DNA from: Nocardia sp. NRRL S-836
Lineage (GTDB): Bacteria > Actinomycetota > Actinomycetes > Mycobacteriales > Pseudonocardiaceae
DNA: 32,006 nt
Assembly (NCBI RefSeq): GCF_001279525.1
Contig: NZ_LGDY01000146.1
Coordinates: 1 to 32,006, forward strand
Direction of reading: 5' to 3'
Positions within the stretch are counted from its first letter, which is position 1. Each line of letters opens with the position of its first letter. Position numbers and translations under genes: made by a program. Shown in pieces: positions 8,113-18,600 of this stretch. The notes below the pieces were generated by a model. That model was not told the origin of the DNA. It made no database searches and saw only the letters and a list, made by a program, of their open reading frames with translations.

Positions 8113-9027
8113 ATGATTCACGTCGTGATCGATGAGTCGATGTCCCCCGACGAAGTACTGGCTCGCCTGTCCTCTTTGCGGCAGCACACCCGGGGCGGGA
8201 AACGGTCACCGCACAAGCCGCTGCTGGTACTGCTCGCGTTGGGGCGGTTGACGACTACCGGCACCAGCGCGCTGTCCTGGGCAGCGGACTCCGGGAAGCT
8301 GGCGGACTTGATCCGGGCCTTCGGCCCGCCCTCGGCCACGCAACCCGCACAGGCCGCCGCGTATCCGTTCACCCGCCTGCGCTCGGACGGCATCTGGACC
8401 CTCGACCGCGACGTGCCCATGGATCGCGTGCAACCACTCACCACCGAGGAGATCCTCGGCCGGCTGGACCCGAAACTCGAACAAGCTCTGCGCGATCCGG
8501 ATCTCGCCGCCGCGGCGGCCCGGCGCCTGGTCGAGTCCGAGTTCCCGCCCACCGTCGCACCAGACGTCCTCACGGCGGTCGGCTTGGATCCCGACGCGGT
8601 CCTCGGTGTCACCGGTACACCGGTGCCCCGACGACACCGGCAGAGTTCGTGGCCCGCCACCGTCCTGCAGGCGTGGGACCGGCAATGCGCTTTCTGCGGC
8701 TTCGACGGACAACTCGGCGCCGCCACCGTCGGCGTCGAAGCCGCACACATCCGCTGGTTCGCCTTCGACGGCCCAGACACCCCCGACAACGGTCTGGCGT
8801 TGTGCTCCCTGCACCACAAACTGTTCGACCACGGTGTCCTCGGCCTGAACCACGACCTGCGCATCACCGTGTCCGCCAAGTTCACCAGCCGCACCACCAC
8901 CGGGCGAACCGTCTACCAATTGCACGAACGCCCACTCGACCCCAGACCCGGCACCACCCCACCCGCGTCAGCACACATCACCTGGCACACCCGCGAAGTC
9001 TTCAAAAGTCCCGCACTGACCACCTGA
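8113..9027 (+). CDS. SBD-HNH type IV restriction endonuclease, probably phosphorothioate-DNA dependent
   Basis: This is a 304-residue protein. Residues 10-110 resemble the sulfur-binding domain (SBD) of ScoMcrA-type enzymes: SPHKPLLVLLALGRL at 32-46 and YPFTRLRSDGIWTL around 84-97 are its two most recognisable stretches. The C-terminus is an HNH nuclease, with CAFCGFDGQLG from residue 192, AAHIRWFAFDGPDTPDNGLA around 209, and LCSLHHKLFDHGVLGL around 230. Such enzymes cut DNA bearing backbone phosphorothioates and so exclude Dnd-modified DNA. No dnd genes are present nearby. The ATG has only a weak ribosome site; an in-frame ATG 27 nt downstream is an alternative. It stands alone between mobile debris and the SARP gene. 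Confidence 0.8.
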   Translation: MIHVVIDESMSPDEVLARLSSLRQHTRGGKRSPHKPLLVLLALGRLTTTGTSALSWAADSGKLADLIRAFGPPSATQPAQAAAYPFTRLRSDGIWTLDRDVPMDRVQPLTTEEILGRLDPKLEQALRDPDLAAAAARRLVESEFPPTVAPDVLTAVGLDPDAVLGVTGTPVPRRHRQSSWPATVLQAWDRQCAFCGFDGQLGAATVGVEAAHIRWFAFDGPDTPDNGLALCSLHHKLFDHGVLGLNHDLRITVSAKFTSRTTTGRTVYQLHERPLDPRPGTTPPASAHITWHTREVFKSPALTT

Positions 9028-9391
9028 CCTGTGCCAGCCGAACACCCACTGCCGCTGGTCACGACGACGGGAATGACGCGGTGGCGCCAGCGCTGCGATC
9101 TCTGCCGTGAACCGCCTTTCGGGCGCAACCGAGGGCGCCTGGGCGGGTTCCAGCACCATCCACCCGCGCCGGGCGAACCGGAGGAACAGCTCGCCGGCGA
9201 ACCGCTCCCGAGGTGATGCGCGACCTGGGGCACTTGCGTCGCCATCGGACCGCACGTCCATCGCACCCTCGGCACGGGAACCGGTCACCACGTCGATCCC
9301 GACTCCCACACCCGCTCGCACACCTGGAGATCACATCACGCGCCAGTAACGAACTGGTCCTCTCGGCCGACTGCCAGTCAAGGGGGATTGC
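9028..9391. other. Intergenic region, possible minus-strand ORF remnant
   Basis: I see no complete gene here. The minus strand carries a stretch reading RERFAGELFLRFARRGWMVL about 9130-9220 that has protein-like composition, but it runs into low-similarity sequence on both sides and has no clear start site. I do not recognise it. The 3' part precedes the SARP gene and must hold its promoter, though no good -10/-35 pair stands out. Confidence 0.25.
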
Positions 9392-12384
9392 GTGGAGCTG
9401 CGGGTTCTGGGGCCGGTGGAAGCACGTGTGGCCGGCGCGGTGGTACCGGTGGGTGGACCGAAGTTGCGAACGCTGCTGGCGCTGCTCGTGGTGGGCGGCC
9501 GGCGGGTGGTGGGGCTCGGGGAGATCACGGACGCGCTGTGGACCGAGCGTCCGCCCGACAACGCGCGTGCCGCCGTGCAGACGCACGTGTCGGCGCTGCG
9601 GAGGGTCCTCGGCGGCGCGGTGGTGCACCGGGGCGGTGGTTACCTGCTGGACGTGCCGGACGACCGGGTCGACCTGTGGGAGTGGGAGCGGCTGATCGCC
9701 GAGGGGCGGCGTGAACTGGCCGGAGGCCGGTTCACGGCGGCGGAGCGGGCGCTCGGTGCGGCGCTGGAGCTGTTCCGGGGCGAGCCGCTGGGCGGGGCGC
9801 ACGGGTGGTGGGTCGAGGCCGAGCGCGCCCGGCTGGCGGACGCCTGCCTCGCGGCGCGGGAGGGTCTGTTCGACGCGCTGTTGGGCGCCGGTGCGGCGGT
9901 GCCGTTGCCGGAACTGGCCGCGCTGGTGGAGCGGCATCCGTTGCGGGAACGGCTGCGCGGGCAGCTGGTGGTGGCACTGGGCAGGGCCGGCCGGCGGTCC
10001 GACGCGCTGGCCGCGTACCAGGAGGGTCGGCGGCTGCTGGTCGAGGAGATGGGTGTCGAGCCCGGTCCCGAGCTGCGGGCCGCGCAGCAGCGCGTGCTGC
10101 GCGGGGAGGACGAGGGCACCGCCGCCGAGCCCGAGCACGTTCCGCACCCGGTGCCGGGACAGCTGCCGCCCGACATCGCCGATTTCACCGGGCGGTCAGC
10201 CGAGGTCGCCGCAGTGGTCGGTGCGGCGGCGGGTGCGGTGGTGGCCGTGTCCGGCAAGCCGGGCGCGGGCAAGAGCACGCTGGCGGTGCACGCCGCGCAC
10301 CGGTTGCGCGAGCGGTTCCCCGACGGTGTGCTGCACGTCTGCCTGCACGGCGCGGGGTCTGCGCCGCTCGATCCCGCGGAGGTGCTGGGGCGGTTCCTGC
10401 GGGCGCTCGGAGTGCCGGCCGCCGAGGTACCGGGCCTGGTCGAGGAGCGCACCGCGCTGTTCCGCAGCCTGGTGGCCGCCCGGCGCGTGCTGGTCGTGCT
10501 CGACGACGCGGCGGACGAGCGCCAGGTCCGCCCGTTGCTGCCGGGCGGGCGTGACTGCCTGTGCATCGTCACGAGCCGGGCGCGGCTGACCGTGCTGGAG
10601 GGCGCGGCACACGTCGACCTCGACGTCTTGGACGAGACGGGATCCCTCGCACTGCTGGAACGCATCGTCGGCGCGGAGCGGCTGGCGGCCGCGCCGGACC
10701 GCGCCGCGGAGGTGGCACGGCTGTGCGGCCACCTGCCTCTGGCGCTGCGGGTGGCGGGCGCCCGGCTCGCCGCGCGCCCCGACTGGCCGCTGGCCCGGCT
10801 CGCCGACCGGCTGCGAGGACAGCGCAGGCTGCTGGACGAGCTGGTGTCGGGCGACCTGGAGGTGCGCGGCAGCCTGGCGCTGAGCTACGCGGGTCTGACC
10901 GAGCCGCAACGGGCGGCGTTGCGGCTGCTGGGCTGGCTGGGCACGCCGGACTTCACCGCACGTCTGGTCGCGGCGTTGCTGGAGGTGGACGTCGAGGAGG
11001 CGGAGGACCTGGTCGACGGACTCGTCCACGCGCGGCTGCTCGACCCGGTCGGGCTGGACGGCACGGGCCGTTCGCGGTACCGGCTGCACGACCTCACCAG
11101 GGTGTTCGCCTGGGAACGCGCCGAGCACGAACAGCCGCGCGAACTGCTGCTCGCGGCGGCGCGGCGGGCGGGAGACCGCTGGGCGGCGCTGGTGGAACAC
11201 GCCTCCGGGGACACGCGGACGAGGGTGCTGCGGCCGGGTCCGTCGTCGACCGGGCCGGACGCGCCGCCGGACTGGCTCGCCGACGTGCGCGCGAACCCGG
11301 TGGCCTGGTTCGAGGCGGAGCAGGCCACCATGGTGCACGCGGTGGAGCGGTTGAGCGAGCTGGAGCTGGTCGACGTGGCGACCCGCCTGGCGGCGCTGCT
11401 GTGCTCGTCGTCGTTCGCCGTGGAGAACCGCTTCGCCGACTGGTGGCGCACGCACGACGCTGCGCTGGCGGCCGCGCGCCGGGCGGACGACCGGGCCGCG
11501 CAGGGCCTGCTGCTGGCCGGGCTCGGCTGGCTGCGCAGCGAGCAGGACCGGGTGGAGGAGGCTGCCGACTACTACGCCCAGGCGGCCCAGGCCTACGCGG
11601 AGGTGGGCGACACGGCCGGGCAGGCGGTGACCGGTCTGCTGCTGAGCACCGCGCAGCGCGAGCACGGCCGGCTGGCCGAGGCACTGGCCACGCTCGACGC
11701 CGCCCTGCCCGCCCTGCGCGCCGCCGGCGAGCCCCGTGCGCTGGCCAGGGCCGCCCACAGCCGAGCGCTCACCCTCACCGAGCTGGGCGGCCTGGACGAG
11801 GCGCTCACCGAGTGCGACCGCGCCCGTGCCGCCTACGAGGCGCTCGACGACGAGCACGGCGTGGCGCTGACCCTGCGGTCCCGCGGCATCATCCACCGCG
11901 CGGCGGGACGGGTGGCCGAGGCGAACGGGACGGCCTGCGGGCGCTCGAGGCGTTGCGGGCGGCGGATGACCGGCTGATGACGGCGTACGCGGCCCAGTCA
12001 CTGGCCAAGGCCCGCATTCGGCGCGGGGTGCCCGCGTCGGCGCGCGAGCCGTTGCAGGAGGCGCTGGTGACCTGTCACGCGATGGAGGACGGGTTCGGGC
12101 AGGCGCTGGTGCTGCGCACCCTGGGCGAGCTGGAGCTGGCGGAGGGCAGGCCTGCCGAGGCGCACCACTTCTTGGAGCGGTCGCTGCAGTGGTGGGACGC
12201 GCTGGGCCTGCCGCTGTGGCGGGGACGCAGCCTGCGCGACCTCGCCAGGGCGCTCGAGGCACTGGGCCGCCAGGACGAGGCCGCTGCGGCGTCGGCGGAG
12301 GCGGCACGGCTGTTCACCCGGCACGGCAGCCGGGAGGCCGGCGAGCCGCCAGCACTCTCGCAGCGTCTCCACAGCGTTCTCTGA
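9392..12384 (+). CDS. SARP/AfsR-type regulator with NB-ARC and TPR domains, frameshifted near 11930
   Basis: A GTG start (AGGGG at 9381-9385) opens an OmpR-like DNA-binding domain (residues 1-90) and a bacterial transcriptional activation domain (about 95-245, ending LLVEEMGVEPGPELRAAQQR). An NB-ARC ATPase follows, with Walker A GKPGAGKST near residue 288, VLVVLDDA as Walker B, and HLPLALRVAGARLA. TPRs come last. The first frame ends at 11977. A one-base change around 11925-11935 restores the reading DGLRALEALRAADDRLMTAY and carries the TPR domain to 12384, giving about 997 residues, normal for this family. The protein should be an ATP-gated activator. It lies 70 nt upstream of the secreted lytic genes and is a candidate regulator of them. 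The frameshift may be real or a sequencing error. Confidence 0.85.
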
Positions 12385-12454
12385 GCGGTCTTCCCTAGCT
12401 TCCCGCTCATGGGGGATGGCCAGCACGGCCATCTGAAACAGCACTGGGGATTCC

Positions 12455-14056
12455 ATGAGATCAGCGTCAACGACGGGCCGCGTGCTGCGCGGCCTCGTGG
12501 TGGCGGTGCTCGCGACGGCGGCCACCGCCACCGCCGCCACCGCCGCGCCGGACAGCGTTCCGAACCAGGAGCACGTGCGGGCCTCGGCGGAGGTCACCAC
12601 CGCCGCCGACACCGCCGCCTACATCGCGGCGGCCGGCCCGGCCGCGCAGTCCGTGATGGCGGAGTACGACATCCCGGCCTCGGTCACGGTCGGCCAGTCG
12701 ATCCTCGAGTCGGCCTGGGGCGGCAGCAAGCTGTCCGTCAACGACCGCAACTACTTCGGGTTCAAGTGCACCGCGCCGGGGTCGCCCGGCCCGATCGCGA
12801 TCGGCTGCCACGCCTACACCACGCAGGAGTGCACGCCGTCGTGCCACAACGTCACGGCGTACTTCCGGGTGTACGCCTCGATGCGCGACTCGTTCCGCGA
12901 CTACGGGCGGCTGCTGACCACCAGCTCGAACTACGCGGGCGCACTGCCGTACCGGCACGACCCGAACCGGTTCATCACCGAGGTGGCCAAGAAGTACGCC
13001 ACCGACCCGAACTACGCGAGCAAGGTCATCTCCTTGATGCGCAACCACGACCTGTACCGGTTCGACACGGTCGTGGCGTCCGGGCCGGCGGTCATCGGCG
13101 GCGGCTCCACCGACTTCACCGGTGACGGCAAGGCGGACATCGCGACGTTCACCCGTGGCGACGCGGCGGACGTCTACGTGGCGTCCTCGACGGGTTCGGC
13201 GTTCGCGGGCACGAGCGTGAAGTGGCACGACCACTTCGCGGTGGGCAACGAGATCCCGCTGACCGGTGACTTCAACGGCGACGGCAAGGACGACATCGCC
13301 ACCTTCACCCGCGGCGACACCGGCGACGTCTACGTGGCGCTCTCCACCGGGTCGGGCTTCAGCGGTGACGGCGTGCGCTGGCACGACTTCTTCAGCCTCT
13401 ACGGCGAACTGCCGGTGGTGGGCGACTTCAACGGCGACGGCAAGGACGACATCGCCACCTTCACCCGCGGCGACGCCGCCGACGTCTACGTCGCGCTGTC
13501 CACCGGGTCGGGCTTCACCGGCACCAGCGTGAAGTGGCACGACCACTTCGCGGTCGGCTCGGAGGTGCCCGCCGTGGGCGACTTCAACGGTGATGGCAAG
13601 GACGACATCGCCACGTTCACCCGCGGCGACACCGGCGACGTGTACGTAGCGCTCTCCACCGGGTCGGGCTTCAGCGGCGACGGCGTCAAGTGGCACGACT
13701 ACTTCTCCATCGGCGGCGAGATCCCCGCGGTCGGCGACTTCAACGGCGATGGCAAAGACGACATCGCCACCTTCACCCGCGGCGACACCGGCGACGTCTA
13801 CGTGGCGCTGTCCACCGGATCGGCGTTCTCCGGCACGAGCGCCAAGTGGCACGACCACTTCGCGATCGGCGGGGAGACGCCCGGTGTCGGGGACTTCAAC
13901 GGTGACGGCAAGGCAGACATCGTCACGTTCACCCGCGGCGACACCGGCGACGTCTACGTGTCGCTCTCCACGGGCTCGGGCTTCAGCGGTGACGGTGTCA
14001 GGTGGCACGACTTCTTCTCGATCGGAGCCGAGATCCCGGCTCCGGCGGTGCTCTGA
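12455..14056 (+). CDS. Secreted GH73 cell-wall hydrolase (GsmA-like) with FG-GAP/VCBS repeats
   Basis: This is a 533-residue exported protein. Residues 1-31 form a signal peptide rich in Ala/Thr after an [11 protein letters not shown] core. Residues 45-205 are a glucosaminidase-type GH73 domain like that of the sporangiospore maturation hydrolase Gsm[19 protein letters not shown] holds the predicted catalytic Glu at residue 85, followed by [29 protein letters not shown] and [19 protein letters not shown]. Four Cys lie in the domain. Residues 220-533 are six 52-residue repeats with the calcium-type motif DFNGDGKDD and the signature KWHDHF. It should cleave peptidoglycan glycan strands outside the cell. 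The ATG follows GGGGA. The stop overlaps an ATG (TGATG). Confidence 0.9.
   Translation: MRSASTTGRVLRGLVVAVLATAATATAATAAPDSVPNQEHVRASAEVTTAADTAAYIAAAGPAAQSVMAEYDIPASVTVGQSILESAWGGSKLSVNDRNYFGFKCTAPGSPGPIAIGCHAYTTQECTPSCHNVTAYFRVYASMRDSFRDYGRLLTTSSNYAGALPYRHDPNRFITEVAKKYATDPNYASKVISLMRNHDLYRFDTVVASGPAVIGGGSTDFTGDGKADIATFTRGDAADVYVASSTGSAFAGTSVKWHDHFAVGNEIPLTGDFNGDGKDDIATFTRGDTGDVYVALSTGSGFSGDGVRWHDFFSLYGELPVVGDFNGDGKDDIATFTRGDAADVYVALSTGSGFTGTSVKWHDHFAVGSEVPAVGDFNGDGKDDIATFTRGDTGDVYVALSTGSGFSGDGVKWHDYFSIGGEIPAVGDFNGDGKDDIATFTRGDTGDVYVALSTGSAFSGTSAKWHDHFAIGGETPGVGDFNGDGKADIVTFTRGDTGDVYVSLSTGSGFSGDGVRWHDFFSIGAEIPAPAVL
13112..14050 (+). repeat. Six tandem 156-bp FG-GAP-like repeats in the GH73 gene
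   Basis: Successive [18 protein letters not shown] units recur every 156 bp (for example caacgg at 13585 and 13741). Units alternate between a [10 protein letters not shown] form and a [10 protein letters not shown] form. Near-identity between units and with the two downstream genes makes recombination or assembly collapse possible. Confidence 0.9.
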
Positions 14057-14073
14057 TGAACTGGGGGAAAGGC

Positions 14074-15588
14074 ATGTCCGGAGTGGGCAGGAGACGACTG
14101 GGCGGCGTGCTTCTCGCCGGGATCACCGTGGCGGCCGGGCTGGCGGGCATCACCGCGCCCGCCGCGCACGCCGACGACCCCACCGGGGACGTCTACGTGT
14201 CGTTGTCCGACGGCGGCAGGTTCGTCCAGGACGGCTGGAAGTGGCACGACTGGTTCGGCATCGGCAACGAGATCCCGCTGACCGGTGACTTCAACGGCGA
14301 CGGCAAAGACGACATCGCCACCTTCACCCGCGGCGACGCGGCGGACGTGTACGTGGCGCTGTCCACGGGGTCGGCCTTCAACGGCAACGGCGTCAAGTGG
14401 CACGACCACTTCGCGGTCGGCTCGGAGACGCCGTTGGTGGGCGACTTCAACGGCGACGGCAAGGACGACATCGCCACGTTCACCCGTGGCGACACCGGCG
14501 ACGTCTACGTGGCGCTCTCCACCGGGTCGGGCTTCAGCGGCGACGGCGTCAAGTGGCACGACTACTTCTCCATCGGCAACGAGGTCCCGCTCGTCGGCGA
14601 CTTCAACGGCGACGGCAAGGACGACATCGTCACCTTCACCCGCGGCGACACCGGCGACGCCTACGTGGCGCTGTCCACGGGGTCCGCGTTCGAGGGCACG
14701 AGCGTCAAGTGGCACGACCACTTCGGCATCGGCGGTGAGGTCCTCGGCACGGGCGACTTCAACGGGGACGGCAAGGACGACGTCGTCACGTTCGCCCGCG
14801 GTGACAGCGGCGACGTGTACGTGTCCCTTTCGGACGGCACGAAGTTCGTGCAGGACGGCTGGCTTTGGCACGACTTCTTCTCGATCGGCAACGAGATCCC
14901 CGAGGTCGGGGACTTCAACGGCGACGGGAAGGCAGACATCGCCACGTTCACCCGTGGTGACGCCGCCGACGTGTACGTGGCCACCTCGACGGGCTCCTCG
15001 TTCGCCGGCACCAGCGCCAAGTGGCACGACCACTTCGGTGTCGGCACCGAGGTGCCTCGCGTCGGCGACTTCAACGGCGACCACAAGGCCGACATCTCGA
15101 CGTTCCTGCTGGGCGGCGCGCCGTCGCTGCGGCAGGCCATCGGGGACATCGCCCGCGGCGAGGTCGGCGTGACCTACCCCGGCTGCAAGAAGTACGGCCC
15201 GTGCAACCTGGACTGGTGCGCGATGTTCGCGACCTGGACGTGGGAGCGGGCGGGCATCGCGGGCACGCCGCGCGGCCAGTACGTGGCCACGGCGCTCGGC
15301 ACGTGGGGCGTGAACCGCGGGCTGTTCAAGCGCCGCCCGGCCGGCCAGGTCGGCAGCCCGGCGGTCGGTGACTGGGTGATCTACGGCGAGCCGGGCTCCG
15401 GCACCGGCGGGCACGTCTCGGTGATCGCCGCGGTGAACTCCAACGGCACGATCACCACCATCAACGGCAACTGGGGCAACAGCACCACGACGTCCAAGGT
15501 GCAGGCCACCACGATCAACCCGGTGACCGCCAGGGCCGGCGGCCGCAACGTGTTGATCTCCGGTTACGTCAGCCCACCCGGCGCCTGA
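14074..15588 (+). CDS. Secreted FG-GAP/VCBS-repeat protein with C-terminal CHAP domain
   Basis: This is a 504-residue exported protein. The signal peptide ends near residue 33 (PAAHA before DD). Residues 38-345 are repeats of the same 52-residue unit as in the upstream gene: a half unit ([10 protein letters not shown]), five whole units, then another half unit ([14 protein letters not shown]). Residues 348-504 are a CHAP amidase/endopeptidase, with Cys382 in [16 protein letters not shown], His447 in [12 protein letters not shown] and the polar third residue in INGNWGN. It should cut peptide stems or cross-bridges of peptidoglycan. I chose ATG 14074 because GGGGGAAAGG precedes it; ATG 14056, which overlaps the previous stop, is an alternative. 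Confidence 0.88.
   Translation: MSGVGRRRLGGVLLAGITVAAGLAGITAPAAHADDPTGDVYVSLSDGGRFVQDGWKWHDWFGIGNEIPLTGDFNGDGKDDIATFTRGDAADVYVALSTGSAFNGNGVKWHDHFAVGSETPLVGDFNGDGKDDIATFTRGDTGDVYVALSTGSGFSGDGVKWHDYFSIGNEVPLVGDFNGDGKDDIVTFTRGDTGDAYVALSTGSAFEGTSVKWHDHFGIGGEVLGTGDFNGDGKDDVVTFARGDSGDVYVSLSDGTKFVQDGWLWHDFFSIGNEIPEVGDFNGDGKADIATFTRGDAADVYVATSTGSSFAGTSAKWHDHFGVGTEVPRVGDFNGDHKADISTFLLGGAPSLRQAIGDIARGEVGVTYPGCKKYGPCNLDWCAMFATWTWERAGIAGTPRGQYVATALGTWGVNRGLFKRRPAGQVGSPAVGDWVIYGEPGSGTGGHVSVIAAVNSNGTITTINGNWGNSTTTSKVQATTINPVTARAGGRNVLISGYVSPPGA
14185..15111 (+). repeat. FG-GAP-like repeats in the CHAP gene, split-blade arrangement
   Basis: The array begins with the second half of a unit ([13 protein letters not shown]) and ends with the first half ([14 protein letters not shown]), flanking five complete units. 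Together the halves make a sixth unit. Several units use a [13 protein letters not shown] form instead of [10 protein letters not shown]. Confidence 0.85.
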
Positions 15589-15649
15589 CCCACCAGGGGC
15601 GCCGCAGCGCACACCGCCGCGGCGCCCCCGCACACCGTGAAAGGCCGTG

Positions 15650-18600
15650 ATGAACACGTTCACGATCAAGGCCGCGACGGCCGCGGTGGTCACGCTGGCC
15701 GCCGCGTCGGTCGCGTCGGTCGCGCACGCCGCGACCTCCGAGTTGGGGCCGGTCGGCTGGGCCACCTACCGCCACCTCGACGACCTGTCCTCCCTCACCC
15801 CGCCGGGCGTGCAGACCCGGCAGTTCTCCAGCTTCGGCCGCGACGGGAGCAACAACGACGGCTTCAGCGGCGCCAACTCGTGCCTGCGCACCGACGCGAG
15901 CGGCTGCGTCATCGCCGAGGACAGCGGCGCGGGTGAACTGGCGTCGCTGTGGTTCACCCAGGCGAGCTCCGGCCGGCCGACCGGTGACATGACCGGCACG
16001 GGCCGCATCCGGATCGAGCTCGACGGCCGTGCCGTGGTGGACCGGTCGCTGCAAGAGCTCGTCGAGGGCCGGCAGGGCGCGCCGTTCAGCTTCCCCCTGG
16101 TGGCCACCTCGGAGCAGAGCTCGGGCGGCGCGTACGTCAAGGTGCCGATGCCGTACCGGACGTCCATGCGGGTCACCGTGCAGAACAACCCGAACTTCCA
16201 CCACGTGACGTACCGGCACTTCCCCACCGCGGACGGGGTCACGGCGTTCGACCCGGCCGACCGCGCGGAGGACGTGCTGGCGATGCTGCGCGCCGCGGGC
16301 ACGGCCGATCCCAAGCCCGCCGCGCCCGGCGCGACCACCACCGCCCGCACGTCCACACTGGCGGCCGGAGCGCGCACGTCCCTGGCGGCGGTGACCGGGC
16401 CGGGCAGCATCTCGGCCCTGCGCCTGCGAGTTCCCGACAACGCCGGGGCGGCGGCGCTGAGCGCGTTGCGGCTGCGGATCACGTTCGACGGCCGCACCAC
16501 GGTCGACAGCCCGGTCGGCGAGTTCTTCGGCGGCGGGCTGGGCGAGACATCGGTGCGAGCGCTGATGTTCGCGATGGACACCGCTCCCGGCGGCTGGTAC
16601 ACGAGCTGGTGGCCGATGCCGTACCACTCGGCGGCGACCGTCGAGCTGGTCAACACCGGCACCGCCGCGATCGCCGGGATCGGCTCGGAGGTCGTCGCCG
16701 CGCCGGACAGCCGCTGGACGGCGGCGCTCGGCCCCGGCGGCAGCGCCGGGTACTTCACCACCCAGTCGCGGGCGGGCGCCACCACGCCGGGCCGTGACTG
16801 GACGTTCGTCTCGGCGGCGGGCCGCGGCCGGTTCGTCGGCGTCTCGCACACCATGCGCGGCACCGTGCCCGGCGGCAACACCCGCGGCTACCTGGAAGGT
16901 GACGAGCGGGTGCACGTGGACTCCTCCCCCAGCCCGCAGCTGCACGGCACCGGCACGGAGGATTTTTACGAGAGCGGCTGGTACTTCGACCGCGGCGAGT
17001 TCAGCAACCCGTTCAACGGCAACCCCCGGCACCTGCGCGCCGCCGGTGGCTGCACGGTCGAGTGCGACGCGGTGTACCGGCTGATGCTGGCCGACTCGGT
17101 CGGGTACGCGAACGCGCTGGAGTTCGGCATCGAGCACGGCGCGCAGGACGACCACGACGCCGACTACTCCTCCACCGCGTTCCTCTACACGCGGCCGGAA
17201 CCGGCGAGCAGGCAGACCGACGCGGTCGACACCGGCGACCCGGCGAGCCGGGCCGCGCACGGCTGGACCGAGGCGGCGGGCACCACCCAGGCCGTGCTCG
17301 ACTCCGGCTACGAAGGCGACTCGGATGACGTCGTGGTGCGCGACGACGTCCGCTCCGGCACGGGCGAGACGTCGTTCCGCGTGGCGGTCTCCCCGGACAA
17401 CACCGGGGTCCTGCTGCGCCGGCTCGGCGACCAGGCCGCCGCCGGGCAGCGGGCGCAGGTGCTGGTGGACGGCACGCCGGTGGGCACGTGGACCCAGCCG
17501 CTGGGCAACGGCGCGTCCCGCTGGCTGCAGGACACGTACGCGCTGCCTGCTGCGGTGACCGCCGGCAAGCCGGCCGTCACCGTTGCGCTGCGACCGGTCG
17601 CGGGCGCGCCGGCGTGGACCGCCGCCCGCTACACCGCGGACAGCCTCGTGCCGCCCGCCGCCGACACCCGCGGCCCCGCGGCGGCCGCCCGCATCGGATT
17701 CACCGGCACGAAGGTGCACTCGTTGCGGCTGACCTGGGAACCGGCCGCGGACGACGTCGGCACGCGCGAGTACCGGGTGTACGGGTCGCAGACCGCGTCG
17801 GTGCCGATCTCGGCGCAGAACCTGCTCGGGGTCACGACACTGCCGACGTTCACCCACCAGGCGCTGCGCACCGGCCAGACGTGGTACTACCGGGTCGTGG
17901 CGGTGGACGCCGCCGGCAACGCCGGTACACCCACCGAGCCGGTGTCGGCGCGCACCGCCCATCCGACGACGAGCGACTTCGACGGCGACGGCAAGGACGA
18001 CATCGTCACGTTCACCAGGGGCACGAGCTCCGACGCCTTCGTGGCCCGCTCGACCGGCTCGGCGTTCAGCGGCAACGGCGTGAAGTGGCACGACCACTTC
18101 GCCGTCGGGGACGAGATCCCGCTGACCGGGGACTTCGACGGTGACGGCCGCGCCGACGTGGCCACGTTCACGCGCGGTGACGCGGCGGACGTCTACGTGT
18201 CGCTGTCGGACGGCACGAAGTTCGTGCAGGACGGCTGGAAGTGGCACGACCACTTCGCGGCCGACGCGGAGATCCCGCTGGTGGGCGACTTCAACGGGGA
18301 CGGCAAGGACGACATCGCCACCTTCACGCGCGGCGACTCGGCCGACGTGTACGTGGCGCTGTCCAACGGCCGCCGTTTCGTGCAGGACGGGTGGAAGTGG
18401 CACGACCACTTCGCCGTCGGCGCCGAACGGCCCGCGGTCGGTGACGTGGACGGCGACGGCCGCGCCGACATCGTCACGTTCTCCGGCGGCACCTCCGCCG
18501 ACGTGTACGTGTCGCTGTCCGACGGCACCCGCTTCGCGCAGGACGGCTGGAAGTGGCACGACGACCTGGCCGGCGGTGCGGCGCGGGCACTCCTGGGCGA

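Noticed and set aside
10196..12307. 703-codon minus-strand frame opposite the SARP gene
   Set aside because: The Pro/Arg/Gln-rich translation mirrors the third-position GC bias of the SARP gene, whose domains are clear.
13954..15765. Long minus-strand frame with its own internal repeats
   Set aside because: The repeats simply mirror the plus-strand FG-GAP units. There is no start context and no recognisable domain.
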